Assembly (NCBI GenBank): GCA_020627425.1
Contig: JAHKXX010000286.1
Location: 1 to 10,376 of the forward strand
Reading direction: 5' to 3'
Source: a bacterium
GTDB lineage: Bacteria > Bacillota > Clostridia > Oscillospirales > Acutalibacteraceae
Length of the DNA stretch: 10,376 nucleotides
The notes beneath the pieces are model-generated. The model saw nothing but the letters and a program-made list of their open reading frames with translations, did not search any database and had not been told where the DNA came from. Every line of letters begins with the position of its first letter. The first letter of the stretch is position 1. The position numbers and the translations under genes are program-made. Positions 1 to 6,293 of this stretch are shown piece after piece.

Positions 1-243
1 GCGGCAGCGTGACGCTGCACCCAAATCCGCGCACTCGAGTCAGTATTACCCACCGACTTTGTTGGCACGCGTACGAATTTGGTTTATTTTACCTCTCATT
101 CCGCGTCACGGCACTCAGGGTGCCGCTCGTGCTACATTGTTGTGCAGGTAAATAGGTTTGTCTATTCTACTTATTGTCTCCACAAAGTATTACAGCGAGT
201 TTAATGTGAGTTTCTCACAATCATTATTTATTTTTCAGTCAAG
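1..243 (+). repeat. Dispersed repeat copy R1 (head, hairpin and tail), cut by the window edge
   Basis: Positions 1-112 recur almost unchanged at 267-378; the one clear difference is G36 versus A302. The segment carries the family core (GTTGGCACGCG, GGTTTATT, CCGCGTCACGG), then a hairpin CGGCAC/GTGCCG at 109-114 and 120-125, then an AT-rich tail (130-243) that matches 500-612. It contains a palindromic piece, GCAGCGTGACGCTGC, near its left end that most other copies lack. Reading frames across it are not shared by all copies, so it is unlikely to be coding. The left boundary lies outside the window. Confidence 0.8.
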
Positions 244-244
244 C

Positions 245-378
245 GCAGTGCCTCCGCGGTCGATTCGCGGCAGCGTGACGCTGCACCCAAATCCGCGCAC
301 TCAAGTCAGTATTACCCACCGACTTTGTTGGCACGCGTACGAATTTGGTTTATTTTACCTCTCATTCCGCGTCACGGC
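245..378 (+). repeat. Dispersed repeat copy R2a (head only)
   Basis: This copy begins with the family head (GCAGTGCCTCCGCGGTC) and holds the same 28-bp palindrome-bearing insertion as R1. It stops after CCGCGTCACG, where a second head (R2b) begins at once. It therefore lacks the hairpin and the AT-rich tail. The head-on-head junction at 378/379 suggests a tandem duplication or an insertion of one copy into another. Confidence 0.75.
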
Positions 379-612
379 GCAGTGCCTGCGCTGTCAATTC
401 GCGCACTGTAGTTTTTGTTACCGCCTACCTTGTTGGCACGCGGTCGAATTTGGTTTATTGTACCTCTGTGTCCGCGTCACGGCACTCAGGGTGCCGCTTA
501 GCGCTGCTTTATGGTGGAGATAAGTATATTTATCTACTCTACTTATTGTTTCCAAAAAAACAGTACAGCGAGTATGATGTGAGTTACTATGATCATTATT
601 TGTTTTTTAGCT
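379..612 (+). repeat. Dispersed repeat copy R2b (full unit)
   Basis: This is the most complete plus-strand unit. It has a head (GCAGTGCCTGCGCTGTC and GCGCACTGTAG), the core with CCGCCTACCTTG and GGCACGCGGTCG, the hairpin GGCACTCAGGGTGCC near 480-496, and a tail with CTACTCTACTTATTG and ACAGCGAGT. Tail elements match R1 (about 150-240) and, reversed, R4 (3015-3090). The flanking stretch 613-644 shows nothing recognisable. No gene is supported anywhere in 1-886. Confidence 0.78.
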
Positions 613-644
613 TTATGCTTTCAGTCTTCAGTAAATTATTAAAA

Positions 645-858
645 GTCGGAGACGATAAACAAAATAGACAAACATATCAGCCTCCAACAAAAACCAGCAC
701 GAGCGCCGCCCCGAGCGGCGTGACGCGGACGGTGCACGAATATAAACCAAGCTCGACCGCGTGCCAAAAAGGTAGGCGGTAACACCCACCCGAGTGCGCG
801 AATCGACCGCGGAGGCACTCCGCCACGCGCCGCCGCTTGACGGGACGGGCACCGGGGA
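645..858 (-). repeat. Dispersed repeat copy R3 (reverse orientation)
   Basis: Read on the minus strand this is a family unit. It has a head at 785-858, a core with GTAGGCGG and the reverse of GCACGCGGTCGAGC, the hairpin CGCCGC/GCGGCG at 704-709 and 715-720, and a tail at 645-690. It faces R2b tail to tail, so 379-858 is a large imperfect inverted repeat. The hairpin stem differs from R1 at paired positions, with both sides changed together. The outer end carries a promoter that reads into the next gene. Confidence 0.75.
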
Positions 859-865
859 ATATAAT
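837..865 (+). promoter_or_regulatory. Sigma-A type promoter of the crtO-like/rsmE/mtnN unit
   Basis: TTGACG (837-842) and TATAAT (860-865) are separated by exactly 17 bp, close to the housekeeping consensus. The -35 box lies inside the outer end of repeat R3. The predicted transcript start, near 872, falls at the AGGAGG at 871-876, giving a very short leader before the GTG at 887. The purine-rich stretch 877-883 might then serve as an alternative ribosome binding site. Confidence 0.65.
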
Positions 866-886
866 TAGAAAGGAGGAAAGGGATAG

Positions 887-1447
887 GTGTTGAGAGAGCA
901 ACCGGTACTGAATGTGCTGCTTGTAAATATAATGCTGGGCACAGTTTGGCATTACCTGACGTTTTTTCTGTGTAGATTTCTTAGCCCAAAAATATTTTTT
1001 GATCCAAAACGCCGGATGTTCAAAGAACATAAATGGGAAAAAGGCGGCAGAATATATAACGACGCTTTAAAGATCAATAAATGGAAGGATATGCTCCCTC
1101 AGCATATTGATAAGGACGGCTTCTCTAAAAGCCACCTTGATGACCTCTCTGTACGTTATCTCGATGAGTTTATTATGGAAACGTGCCGCGCGGAGTGGAA
1201 CCATACTATGAATTGCTTCTTTGCATTCGTTCTGTTTGCTCTTAATGACCCGGCGATGGCTGCCCTGCTAACAATATTCCTCATTGTCGGTAACCTGCCG
1301 TTCGCCGTTATTCAGAGATATAACCGCTTTCGCCTTCAGCGGCTGAAACGTACCGTTGTCCGTAAGCAGGAAAGAAAAAAGGATCATTCGCCCAAAACGG
1401 CTGTCAGTGCTGATGATAACGATAACGAAACAGAGACTGTTGCATAA
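887..1447 (+). CDS. CrtO-like (glycosyl-diaponeurosporenoate acyltransferase family) membrane protein
   Basis: The 186-residue product resembles the family named after staphylococcal CrtO, the acyltransferase that finishes staphyloxanthin. Visible hallmarks are a hydrophobic N-terminal segment (about 7-33), a KINKWKDMLP motif (62-71), the sequence ETCRAEWNH (98-106), two hydrophobic segments (about 107-141) and IQRYNRFRLQR (142-152). The C-terminal 30 residues are polar and probably cytoplasmic. Family members are common in Firmicutes that make no carotenoid, so the true substrate here is unknown and no crt neighbours are present. The GTG at 887 was chosen because AGGAGG at 871-876 lies 10 bp upstream; the TTG at 890 is possible. 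rsmE follows after 48 bp without a visible terminator, suggesting co-transcription. Family membership is fairly sure; the catalytic role is inferred. Confidence 0.75.
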   Translation: MLREQPVLNVLLVNIMLGTVWHYLTFFLCRFLSPKIFFDPKRRMFKEHKWEKGGRIYNDALKINKWKDMLPQHIDKDGFSKSHLDDLSVRYLDEFIMETCRAEWNHTMNCFFAFVLFALNDPAMAALLTIFLIVGNLPFAVIQRYNRFRLQRLKRTVVRKQERKKDHSPKTAVSADDNDNETETVA

Positions 1448-1495
1448 AGCATATGAACCCCCTTTTCTGAAAACTATTACTTCAGGAGAATTATA

Positions 1496-2218
1496 ATGGA
1501 TTGGTTTTTTGATAATATCGTCGGAGAAACTCACCTCATAACAGGCGAGGACGCGAACCATATAACAAAGTCCCTCAGACTGTCCGTGGGAGAAATGCTG
1601 ACCCTGTGCGATAAAAACAGGATAGAGCACCTGTGCGTGATAGAACGGATAACAAACGAGGGAGTGCTTGTGCGCTGTACCTCCGAAAAGGAATGTCAGA
1701 ACGAGGCAAACACCGAGATAACACTTTTTGCTGCTCTGACTAAGGGCGACAAGCTTGAAAATGTTATTCAGAAAAGCATAGAGCTTGGCGTTCACAGAAT
1801 AGTACCGACCCTTACCGACAGGTGTATATCCCGTCCGGATAAAAAAGCGGCGGAAAAAAAGCTTTTGCGCTACCAAAAAATAGCTGCCGCTGCGGCAATG
1901 CAGTCAAGACGGGCTTATATCCCCGAGGTGGCTCCTGTTGTCGGACTTGACAAAGCTGCGGCTATGCTGCCGGACTTTGAGCTTTGTATCCTGTTTTATG
2001 AGGGGGGCGGAGCGACACTTCGAGAGCTTATCTCCCCTGTACCAAAAAGCATAGCAATATTTACGGGGCCCGAGGGCGGCTTTGAAGAGCGCGAGGTAGA
2101 GCTGCTGACAAAGAGCGGCGCAAAAAGAGCAACGCTCGGCAAACGGATACTAAGAGCAGAGACAGCGCCCTTGGCGGCAATATCGGCGCTGATGTATGCT
2201 ACGGGAAATTTAGAATAA
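1496..2218 (+). CDS. rsmE: 16S rRNA (uracil1498-N3)-methyltransferase RsmE
   Basis: RsmE is a cytoplasmic SPOUT-fold enzyme that uses S-adenosylmethionine to methylate N3 of U1498 in helix 44 of 16S rRNA. The 240-residue product has the usual length. An N-terminal PUA-like domain includes HITKSLRLSVGE (22-33). The SPOUT domain carries KGDKLENVIQKSIELGV (83-99), the QSRRA segment (136-140), the cofactor-loop motif FTGPEGGFEEREVE (189-202) and the knot motif LGKRILRAETA (214-224). AGGAG at 1484-1488 lies 7 bp before the ATG. mtnN starts 17 bp after the stop codon, so the two are very likely co-transcribed. That fits functionally: the methyltransferase makes S-adenosylhomocysteine, and the next enzyme removes it. 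Nothing looks truncated. Confidence 0.95.
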   Translation: MDWFFDNIVGETHLITGEDANHITKSLRLSVGEMLTLCDKNRIEHLCVIERITNEGVLVRCTSEKECQNEANTEITLFAALTKGDKLENVIQKSIELGVHRIVPTLTDRCISRPDKKAAEKKLLRYQKIAAAAAMQSRRAYIPEVAPVVGLDKAAAMLPDFELCILFYEGGGATLRELISPVPKSIAIFTGPEGGFEEREVELLTKSGAKRATLGKRILRAETAPLAAISALMYATGNLE

Positions 2219-2235
2219 GAAAGGAAGTAATAAAA

Positions 2236-2931
2236 ATGATAGGTATAATCGGAGCTATGGACATAGAGGTCCGCGGAATAACGGAAAAAATGACGGACAA
2301 GACCGAGGAAACGATAAGCGGTACGGTTTTTACCAAAGGCAAGCTCGGTAAAAACGAATGTGTAGTATGTAAATGCGGTATCGGCAAGGTAAACGCGGCG
2401 ATCGCCACACAGACTATGATACTCAGATATTCACCGGACGAAATAATAAATACCGGTATCGGCGGCGGCACAAGCCTTAAAACGGGTATCGGCAGCATTG
2501 TTATAGCAAAAAATGTAGTACAGCACGATATGGATACAACCGCTATCGGTGACGAAAGAGGAACTCTGTTCCTGCCGGAGGAAAACATAATATATCTTCC
2601 GTGCGATGAGGGACTTATAGAAAAGCTGTCGGCTGCGTGCGACTCTGTAGGAATAAAAGACTATGTTGTGGGTACCGTAGCGACCGGCGACAGGTTTATA
2701 AGCGGCAACGACAACCGTAAGGAGCTTCACACAAGCTTTCACGCCCTTGCCTGCGAGATGGAGGGCGGCAGCATAGGACATGTCTGCTATATAAACAAGG
2801 TGCCCTTCGGGATACTGAGAAGCATATCCGACAGCATAAGCCCGGAGGATGACGGTGTGGAATACAGTGTATTCAGCAGATCCGCCGCAGAAAAGGCTGT
2901 AAGCATTATATCGGCATTATTGTGTCAGTAA
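2236..2931 (+). CDS. mtnN: 5'-methylthioadenosine/S-adenosylhomocysteine nucleosidase
   Basis: This cytoplasmic enzyme hydrolyses the N-glycosidic bond of methylthioadenosine and S-adenosylhomocysteine, releasing adenine. It detoxifies methyltransferase by-products and feeds methionine salvage and, in some species, autoinducer-2 synthesis. The 231-residue product has the expected length. It begins with IGIIGAMDIEV, with Glu11 matching the catalytic glutamate of the family. It has GIGKVNAA (48-55), the phosphorylase-like NTGIGGG (72-78), the substrate motif CEMEGGSIGHV (173-183) with Glu176, and SISDS (196-200) with the catalytic Asp199. These match Glu12, Glu174 and Asp197 of the E. coli enzyme. 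A GGAAG ribosome binding site precedes the ATG. No intrinsic terminator is seen between its stop codon and repeat R4. Confidence 0.94.
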   Translation: MIGIIGAMDIEVRGITEKMTDKTEETISGTVFTKGKLGKNECVVCKCGIGKVNAAIATQTMILRYSPDEIINTGIGGGTSLKTGIGSIVIAKNVVQHDMDTTAIGDERGTLFLPEENIIYLPCDEGLIEKLSAACDSVGIKDYVVGTVATGDRFISGNDNRKELHTSFHALACEMEGGSIGHVCYINKVPFGILRSISDSISPEDDGVEYSVFSRSAAEKAVSIISALLCQ

Positions 2932-3014
2932 GGAAAGTAAAACCAATGTGCAATGTGCATTGTGCGCTACGCTAACTGAAAACTGAAAACTTAACATTTA
3001 AAACTTAAAAATTA
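2932..3014. other. AT-rich intergenic stretch after mtnN
   Basis: No gene or intrinsic terminator is visible. The segment contains a short palindrome CAATGTGCATTG inside a run of similar words (GTGCAATGTGCATTGTGC) and a repetitive A-rich part (CTGAAAACTGAAAAC) followed by AAACTTAAAA. It looks like simple-sequence filler. The remainder of the 467-bp gap before the aldolase gene (3015-3398) is repeat R4 and the aldolase control region. Confidence 0.5.
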
Positions 3015-3292
3015 TCGTGAGAAGCTCATGTCGGACTTGCTGTGCTGTTTTCTCGGAGATAATGAGTAGAGTAGAGAAAAATACTTGTTTTTACTCCAAG
3101 CCAGCGTCAAGTGCCGCCCTGTGCGGTACCCCAAGGGCACTTCCTTCGGGCGCACGGCGCGGAAAGAAGGGGACAATAAACCCTGCTCGACCGCGTGCCA
3201 AAAAGGTAGGCGGCAACACCAATTCGAGTGCGCGATTTGACCGCGCAGGCACTGCGCCGCGAATTGACAGCCCGGGCACTGCGCAATATTTT
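3015..3292 (-). repeat. Dispersed repeat copy R4 (reverse orientation, full unit)
   Basis: The tail (3015-3100; GCTGTGCTGTTTT, AATGAGTAGAGTAGAG) matches the reverse complement of R2b's tail, including order and spacing. The middle holds an enlarged hairpin region with AAGTGCC near 3110 and GGCACTT near 3138. The core (GACAATAAACC, CTCGACCGCGTGCC, GGTAGGCGGCAACACC) and head (TTTGACCGCGCAGGCACTGCGC) follow. The head contains two similar TTGAC-bearing blocks in tandem, about 28 bp apart. The outer end faces the aldolase gene. Confidence 0.8.
3264..3292 (+). promoter_or_regulatory. Promoter-like element at the outer end of R4
   Basis: TTGACA (3264-3269) and TATTTT (3287-3292) are separated by 17 bp, in the same place in the repeat as the R3 promoter. 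The -35 box is a perfect consensus match, while the -10 box is moderate. It points into the aldolase gene 107 bp downstream. It could act together with or instead of the -10 boxes nearer the gene. Confidence 0.45.
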
Positions 3293-3305
3293 TTTCCTAA
3301 AGGTC

Positions 3306-3371
3306 TTTATCTTTTTGAGGAAATAATGTATAATAGGAAGTGCAGATACGGTTATGACCGTATAGTATAAT
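3306..3371 (+). promoter_or_regulatory. Proximal promoter candidates and leader hairpin of the aldolase gene
   Basis: Two perfect -10 boxes are present: TATAAT at 3329-3334 (with only a weak -35, TTTATC at 3306-3311) and TATAAT at 3366-3371. Between them lies a perfect inverted repeat, ATACGGT (3346-3352), loop TATG, ACCGTAT (3357-3363). If transcription starts from the first box the hairpin would be at the extreme 5' end of the mRNA, where it could stabilise a highly expressed transcript. If the second box is used it could be an operator overlapping the promoter. The sequence alone does not decide. Confidence 0.5.
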
Positions 3372-3398
3372 AAAAATTTAATTTGGAGCGTGGTTACA

Positions 3399-4268
3399 AT
3401 GTCATTAGTAAATGCAGCGGAAATGCTTAAAAAAGCAAAAGCCGGTCATTATGCAGTAGGTCAGTTCAACATCAACAATCTTGAGTGGACAAAGGCTATA
3501 CTTCTTACGGCAGAAGAGCTGAAGTCACCTGTTATCCTCGGTGTATCAGAGGGCGCAGGCAAGTATATGACAGGCTTTGGTACAGTTGCCGCTATGGTAA
3601 AGGCTATGGACGAGTCACTCGGTATAACCGTTCCTGTAGCTCTTCATCTGGATCACGGTACATATGAGGGCTGCTACAAGTGTGTAAAGGCAGGCTTTAC
3701 ATCCATAATGTTTGACGGCTCACACTATCCGTTCGAAGAGAACCTTGCAAAGTCAAAGGAGCTTGTTAACGTAGCGCACAACCTCGGTCTTTCCATCGAG
3801 TGTGAAGTAGGCTCTATCGGCGGCGAAGAAGACGGCGTAGTGGGTATGGGCGAATGTGCAGATCCCAAGGAGTGCAAGATAATCGCAGATCTCGGCGTAG
3901 ATATGCTCGCAGCAGGTATCGGCAACATTCACGGCAAGTATCCCGACAACTGGCAGGGACTCAGCTTTGAGACTCTTGATGCTATACAGGCTCTGACAGG
4001 TGAGATGCCCCTCGTTCTTCACGGCGGCACAGGTATACCTGCTGATATGATAAAGAAGGCTATCACTCTCGGCGTTTCCAAGATCAACGTTAACACCGAG
4101 TGCCAGCTCTCCTTCCAGGAAGCTACAAGAAAGTACATCGAGGACGGCAAGGATCTTCAGGGCAAGGGCTTTGACCCGAGAAAGCTCCTCGCTCCCGGCT
4201 TCGAGGCTATCAAGGCTACCGTTAAAGAAAAAATGGAACTCTTCGGTTCCGTAAACAAAGCAGTGTGA
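3399..4268 (+). CDS. fba: Class II fructose-1,6-bisphosphate aldolase
   Basis: This zinc-dependent cytoplasmic enzyme cleaves fructose 1,6-bisphosphate into glyceraldehyde 3-phosphate and dihydroxyacetone phosphate, and runs in reverse in gluconeogenesis. The 289-residue product has the usual length. It shows the zinc and catalytic motif HLDHG (83-87, with Asp85 and His86), FDGSHYPFEEN (105-115), ECEVGSIGGEEDGV (134-147), the zinc histidine in NIHGKYP (His178), VLHGGTG with His208, and the phosphate-binding segment KINVNTE (228-234). The ATG at 3399 is preceded by TGGAG at 3384-3388 with good spacing; a GTG at 3390 would be too close to that site. Codon use is strongly biased (many CTC, GGC, AAG), as expected for an abundant glycolytic enzyme. 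It appears monocistronic. The stop codon lies inside a palindrome that merges with repeat R5a. Confidence 0.96.
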   Translation: MSLVNAAEMLKKAKAGHYAVGQFNINNLEWTKAILLTAEELKSPVILGVSEGAGKYMTGFGTVAAMVKAMDESLGITVPVALHLDHGTYEGCYKCVKAGFTSIMFDGSHYPFEENLAKSKELVNVAHNLGLSIECEVGSIGGEEDGVVGMGECADPKECKIIADLGVDMLAAGIGNIHGKYPDNWQGLSFETLDAIQALTGEMPLVLHGGTGIPADMIKKAITLGVSKINVNTECQLSFQEATRKYIEDGKDLQGKGFDPRKLLAPGFEAIKATVKEKMELFGSVNKAV

Positions 4269-4274
4269 CACTGC

Positions 4275-4444
4275 ACGCGATTCGCGCACTGTAGTTGGTG
4301 TTGCCGCCTACTCTTTTGGCACGCGGTCGAGCTTGGTTTATTGTCCCTCTCTTTCCGCGTCGCGGCACACAGAGTGCCGCTCGTGCTGATTTACAGTGCA
4401 GGCGTGAATGTTTCTTTGCTCTGTTTTGTGTATCCGCATAACAG
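4275..4444 (+). repeat. Dispersed repeat copy R5a
   Basis: The repeat starts a few bases after the aldolase stop codon (CGATTCGCGCACTGTAG at 4278-4294) and runs through the core (GGCACGCGGTCGAGC), the hairpin CGGCAC/GTGCCG near 4363-4380, and a tail ending ATCCGCATAACAG. Positions 4281-4432 match 4469-4620 with only about two substitutions. No separate aldolase terminator is visible, so this element may also end aldolase transcription. Confidence 0.85.
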
Positions 4445-4448
4445 ACAG

Positions 4449-4632
4449 CGGAGTGCCTCCGCGGTCAATTCGCGCACTGTAGTTGGTGTTGCCGCCTACT
4501 CTTTTGGCACGCGGTCGAGCTTGGTTTATTGTCCCTATTTTTCCGCGTCGCGGCACACAGAGTGCCGCTCGTGCTGATTTACAGTGCAGGCGTGAATGTT
4601 TCTTTGCTCTGTTTTGTGTATCCGCATAACAG
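4449..4632 (+). repeat. Dispersed repeat copy R5b (tandem duplicate of R5a)
   Basis: This copy lies at an offset of 188 bp from R5a and is nearly identical from GCGCACTG through CCGCATAACAG. The two differences lie in the T-rich stretch before CCGCGTCGCGG (4353-4360 versus 4541-4548). Unlike R5a it retains the outer head, GAGTGCCTCCGCGGTC. The near identity suggests a recent duplication or ongoing gene conversion. Confidence 0.85.
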
Positions 4633-4658
4633 GACAGACAACGAATAACAAAATACAG

Positions 4659-4696
4659 ATAACAAAAAACGCGTCACCATTTTTTGGTGACGCGTT
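4659..4696 (-). terminator. Intrinsic terminator of the phage-type operon
   Basis: AACGCGTCACC (4668-4678) pairs perfectly with GGTGACGCGTT (4686-4696) around a 7-nt loop. Read on the minus strand the stem is followed by six T residues (complement of 4664-4669) and GTT. It lies 43 bp past the last phage-type stop codon. On the plus strand the following bases (CTTTGTG) make a much poorer terminator, so the minus direction is the main one. Confidence 0.88.
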
Positions 4697-4739
4697 CTTT
4701 GTGTGTAGTATACTTTTAGTCTGTAAAAAAGTCGAATAG

Positions 4740-5204
4740 TCAAATCCCGACGCTGCCGAGCCAACAAGGCATATATTTGGAGAGACGGGTGACGAAAAGG
4801 GCGGATTGTTCTTCGGTGAGGTCGTCGGTGCAGTTAAAGATTATTTGGTTGTTCTGAAGATCCTCGGTAAAGCTTCCGCTGAGACCAAAGATCGGGGGAT
4901 ATTTATTTAGTGACGATATGGTGCAGTCGTTTTTGCCGATGGATAAAGCGGCTCTGTGAGAAGCCTTTATACCTTCTCTTGTGTTGTCAAGCGTAACGGT
5001 GTTCAGCATCTCGCTCAGCATCGTTGTACCGTATGAGACCATAGTGCTTACGAAAGGCTCGCTGACAAGCAGCTCTATCGCGTCCCATAGTATGTTCAGC
5101 CCCTCGGCATATGCCATCAGTTCTGCGCGTAAAAGTATAGAGTTCGCCGTGTCGTATAGTCCCGTGGAATCAAGCTTTTCGCACATAGATTCGTATTCTC
5201 TCAA
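4740..5204 (-). CDS. XkdU-like baseplate protein (DUF2313 type)
   Basis: This is the last gene of the operon, coding 154 residues. In PBSX-type tail operons the protein that follows XkdT is XkdU, thought to be part of the baseplate periphery. The helical N-terminal half (about 25-72, with AYAEGLNILWDAIELL) and the C-terminal beta part ending near KYMPCWLGSVG are compatible with that family. The assignment rests as much on position as on sequence. The start is TTG at 5204 with AGGAGG at 5217-5212, 7 bp upstream. The gap from the upstream XkdT-like gene is 18 bp. No tail fibre or chaperone gene follows; the intrinsic terminator lies 43 bp downstream. Confidence 0.62.
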   Translation of the reverse strand: MREYESMCEKLDSTGLYDTANSILLRAELMAYAEGLNILWDAIELLVSEPFVSTMVSYGTTMLSEMLNTVTLDNTREGIKASHRAALSIGKNDCTISSLNKYPPIFGLSGSFTEDLQNNQIIFNCTDDLTEEQSALFVTRLSKYMPCWLGSVGI

Positions 5205-5222
5205 GCTTTTGCCTCCTTTTCA

Positions 5223-6278
5223 TTATACTAATGAATTGATCGTAAGCGTACCAAGAACAGGTATCTGCGTCACGGGTACGGTTCTGTCCGTAAAGCCGTT
5301 CAGACTGTAGTTGCTTACACCCTCTACCGAAAAAACGGCGCTGCCTATCTCGGCTCCTGTCAGCGTGGTACCCGGCTCGAAGGAGTAGAACAGATTCCTT
5401 ATAGCCGCCTCCGTTTTGTCGCGTACGGCGCTGAAAAGGTATCCGTCCTTTTCCGCTATGGATATGCTGAGGTCAATTTCCAGCGGCAGCGCTCTTACTA
5501 CGGTCACGGCAACGCCTACGGGACGGTTTTCCTGTATCAGATCGCGTGCTTCCTGAAATGCGCCGACGTCCGCAGAGCCTCCTCTGCCGCCGAGATAAAC
5601 TCTGAAACCCGTGTTGTTTTCGTCCCTGACTACTACAGCAGAGGCTATGCCCTCTACGCTCGTCGCAAGCGCACTGAAATACTCGCTGTTCATACCGTTG
5701 GGCTTGTTTTGCAGATACTCTGTAAGCCTTTTTCTAAGCTCCTCGTCGCTCTCATCGTCCGTGCCGCCCGAAAAGCTTGTGGAGTTGGTTATTCCTATCC
5801 CTACAGAAAAATATGTAACTATCGTGTTGACGCTGCGCGAGCTTACGTTATACTGACGTCCGGTGTTCTCCGCCTCTGCGTTTACCAGTATAAAGCTGCC
5901 TGCACGCTCTATTGTTTGCTCCTGCGTAGTAACGTACCTCAGACTGCCGTCCGCTACGGTACATATAGTGCCGCGCGGTATCGTTATGTCATATTCAAGC
6001 GGCGTGTCAAGGGTAAACATTATCTGTCCGTGAGCCTTACAGCCTCTGTTCCGACTTATGCCGTACTGGTCTGCGTGAAGGTCAAGCTTGTCCCCTGACG
6101 CGGTTTTTATAAACATCATATTTCTTGCGACAGCTATTTCGTTGCTGAGCGAAAATATCTCTCCTGCAAGAAGCTTCAGTCTGATAGCCGTATCGCTTGC
6201 ATTGTCAGGCTCTATACCCGTCAGCTCTGTATATTTGTTTGTCATTCTGCTTAGTATATCATTATATGAGTCTGCCAT
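5223..6278 (-). CDS. Baseplate J/XkdT-like wedge protein
   Basis: The 351-residue product belongs to the baseplate J family (P2 gpJ, Mu gp47, PBSX XkdT), which forms the wedge ring that links the central hub to the periphery of a contractile-tail baseplate. Visible hallmarks are an N-terminal helical segment (1-60), ASGDKLDLHADQYGISR (60-76), the IPRGT turn with strand-rich TVADGSLRYVTT (100-118), GGTDDESDEELRKRL (171-185), and the VEGIASAVVVRDE and YLGGRGG segments (208-234). Length and motif order are normal for the family. The ATG at 6278 has GGGAG upstream and lies 15 bp after the gp25-like gene. This is the most secure phage assignment in the operon and identifies the module as derived from a contractile rather than a siphovirus tail. 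Confidence 0.92.
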   Translation of the reverse strand: MADSYNDILSRMTNKYTELTGIEPDNASDTAIRLKLLAGEIFSLSNEIAVARNMMFIKTASGDKLDLHADQYGISRNRGCKAHGQIMFTLDTPLEYDITIPRGTICTVADGSLRYVTTQEQTIERAGSFILVNAEAENTGRQYNVSSRSVNTIVTYFSVGIGITNSTSFSGGTDDESDEELRKRLTEYLQNKPNGMNSEYFSALATSVEGIASAVVVRDENNTGFRVYLGGRGGSADVGAFQEARDLIQENRPVGVAVTVVRALPLEIDLSISIAEKDGYLFSAVRDKTEAAIRNLFYSFEPGTTLTGAEIGSAVFSVEGVSNYSLNGFTDRTVPVTQIPVLGTLTINSLV

Positions 6279-6293
6279 ATTACTCTCCCATCA

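Noticed and set aside
158..782. Plus-strand ORFs of 121 and 145 codons over the left repeats
   Set aside because: They run through repeat copies and their AT-rich tails, have no ribosome binding site and encode low-complexity, Ser/Arg/Cys-rich sequence without family character.
1..858. CRISPR array
   Set aside because: The repeats are long, irregularly spaced, on both strands and without unique spacers of constant length; no cas gene is present.
1268..1876. Minus-strand 202-codon ORF opposite the crtO-like gene and rsmE
   Set aside because: It overlaps two recognisable plus-strand genes and has no protein-like motifs.
4338..4556. Minus-strand ORF with recurring peptide pattern GTIN-ARPRA-VGGNTN, also seen at 3165-3260 and 700-790
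   Set aside because: The recurrence comes from the DNA repeat family. The same frame is broken by stops in R1 and R6, there are no ribosome binding sites, and the conserved hairpin shows base-pair rather than codon constraint.
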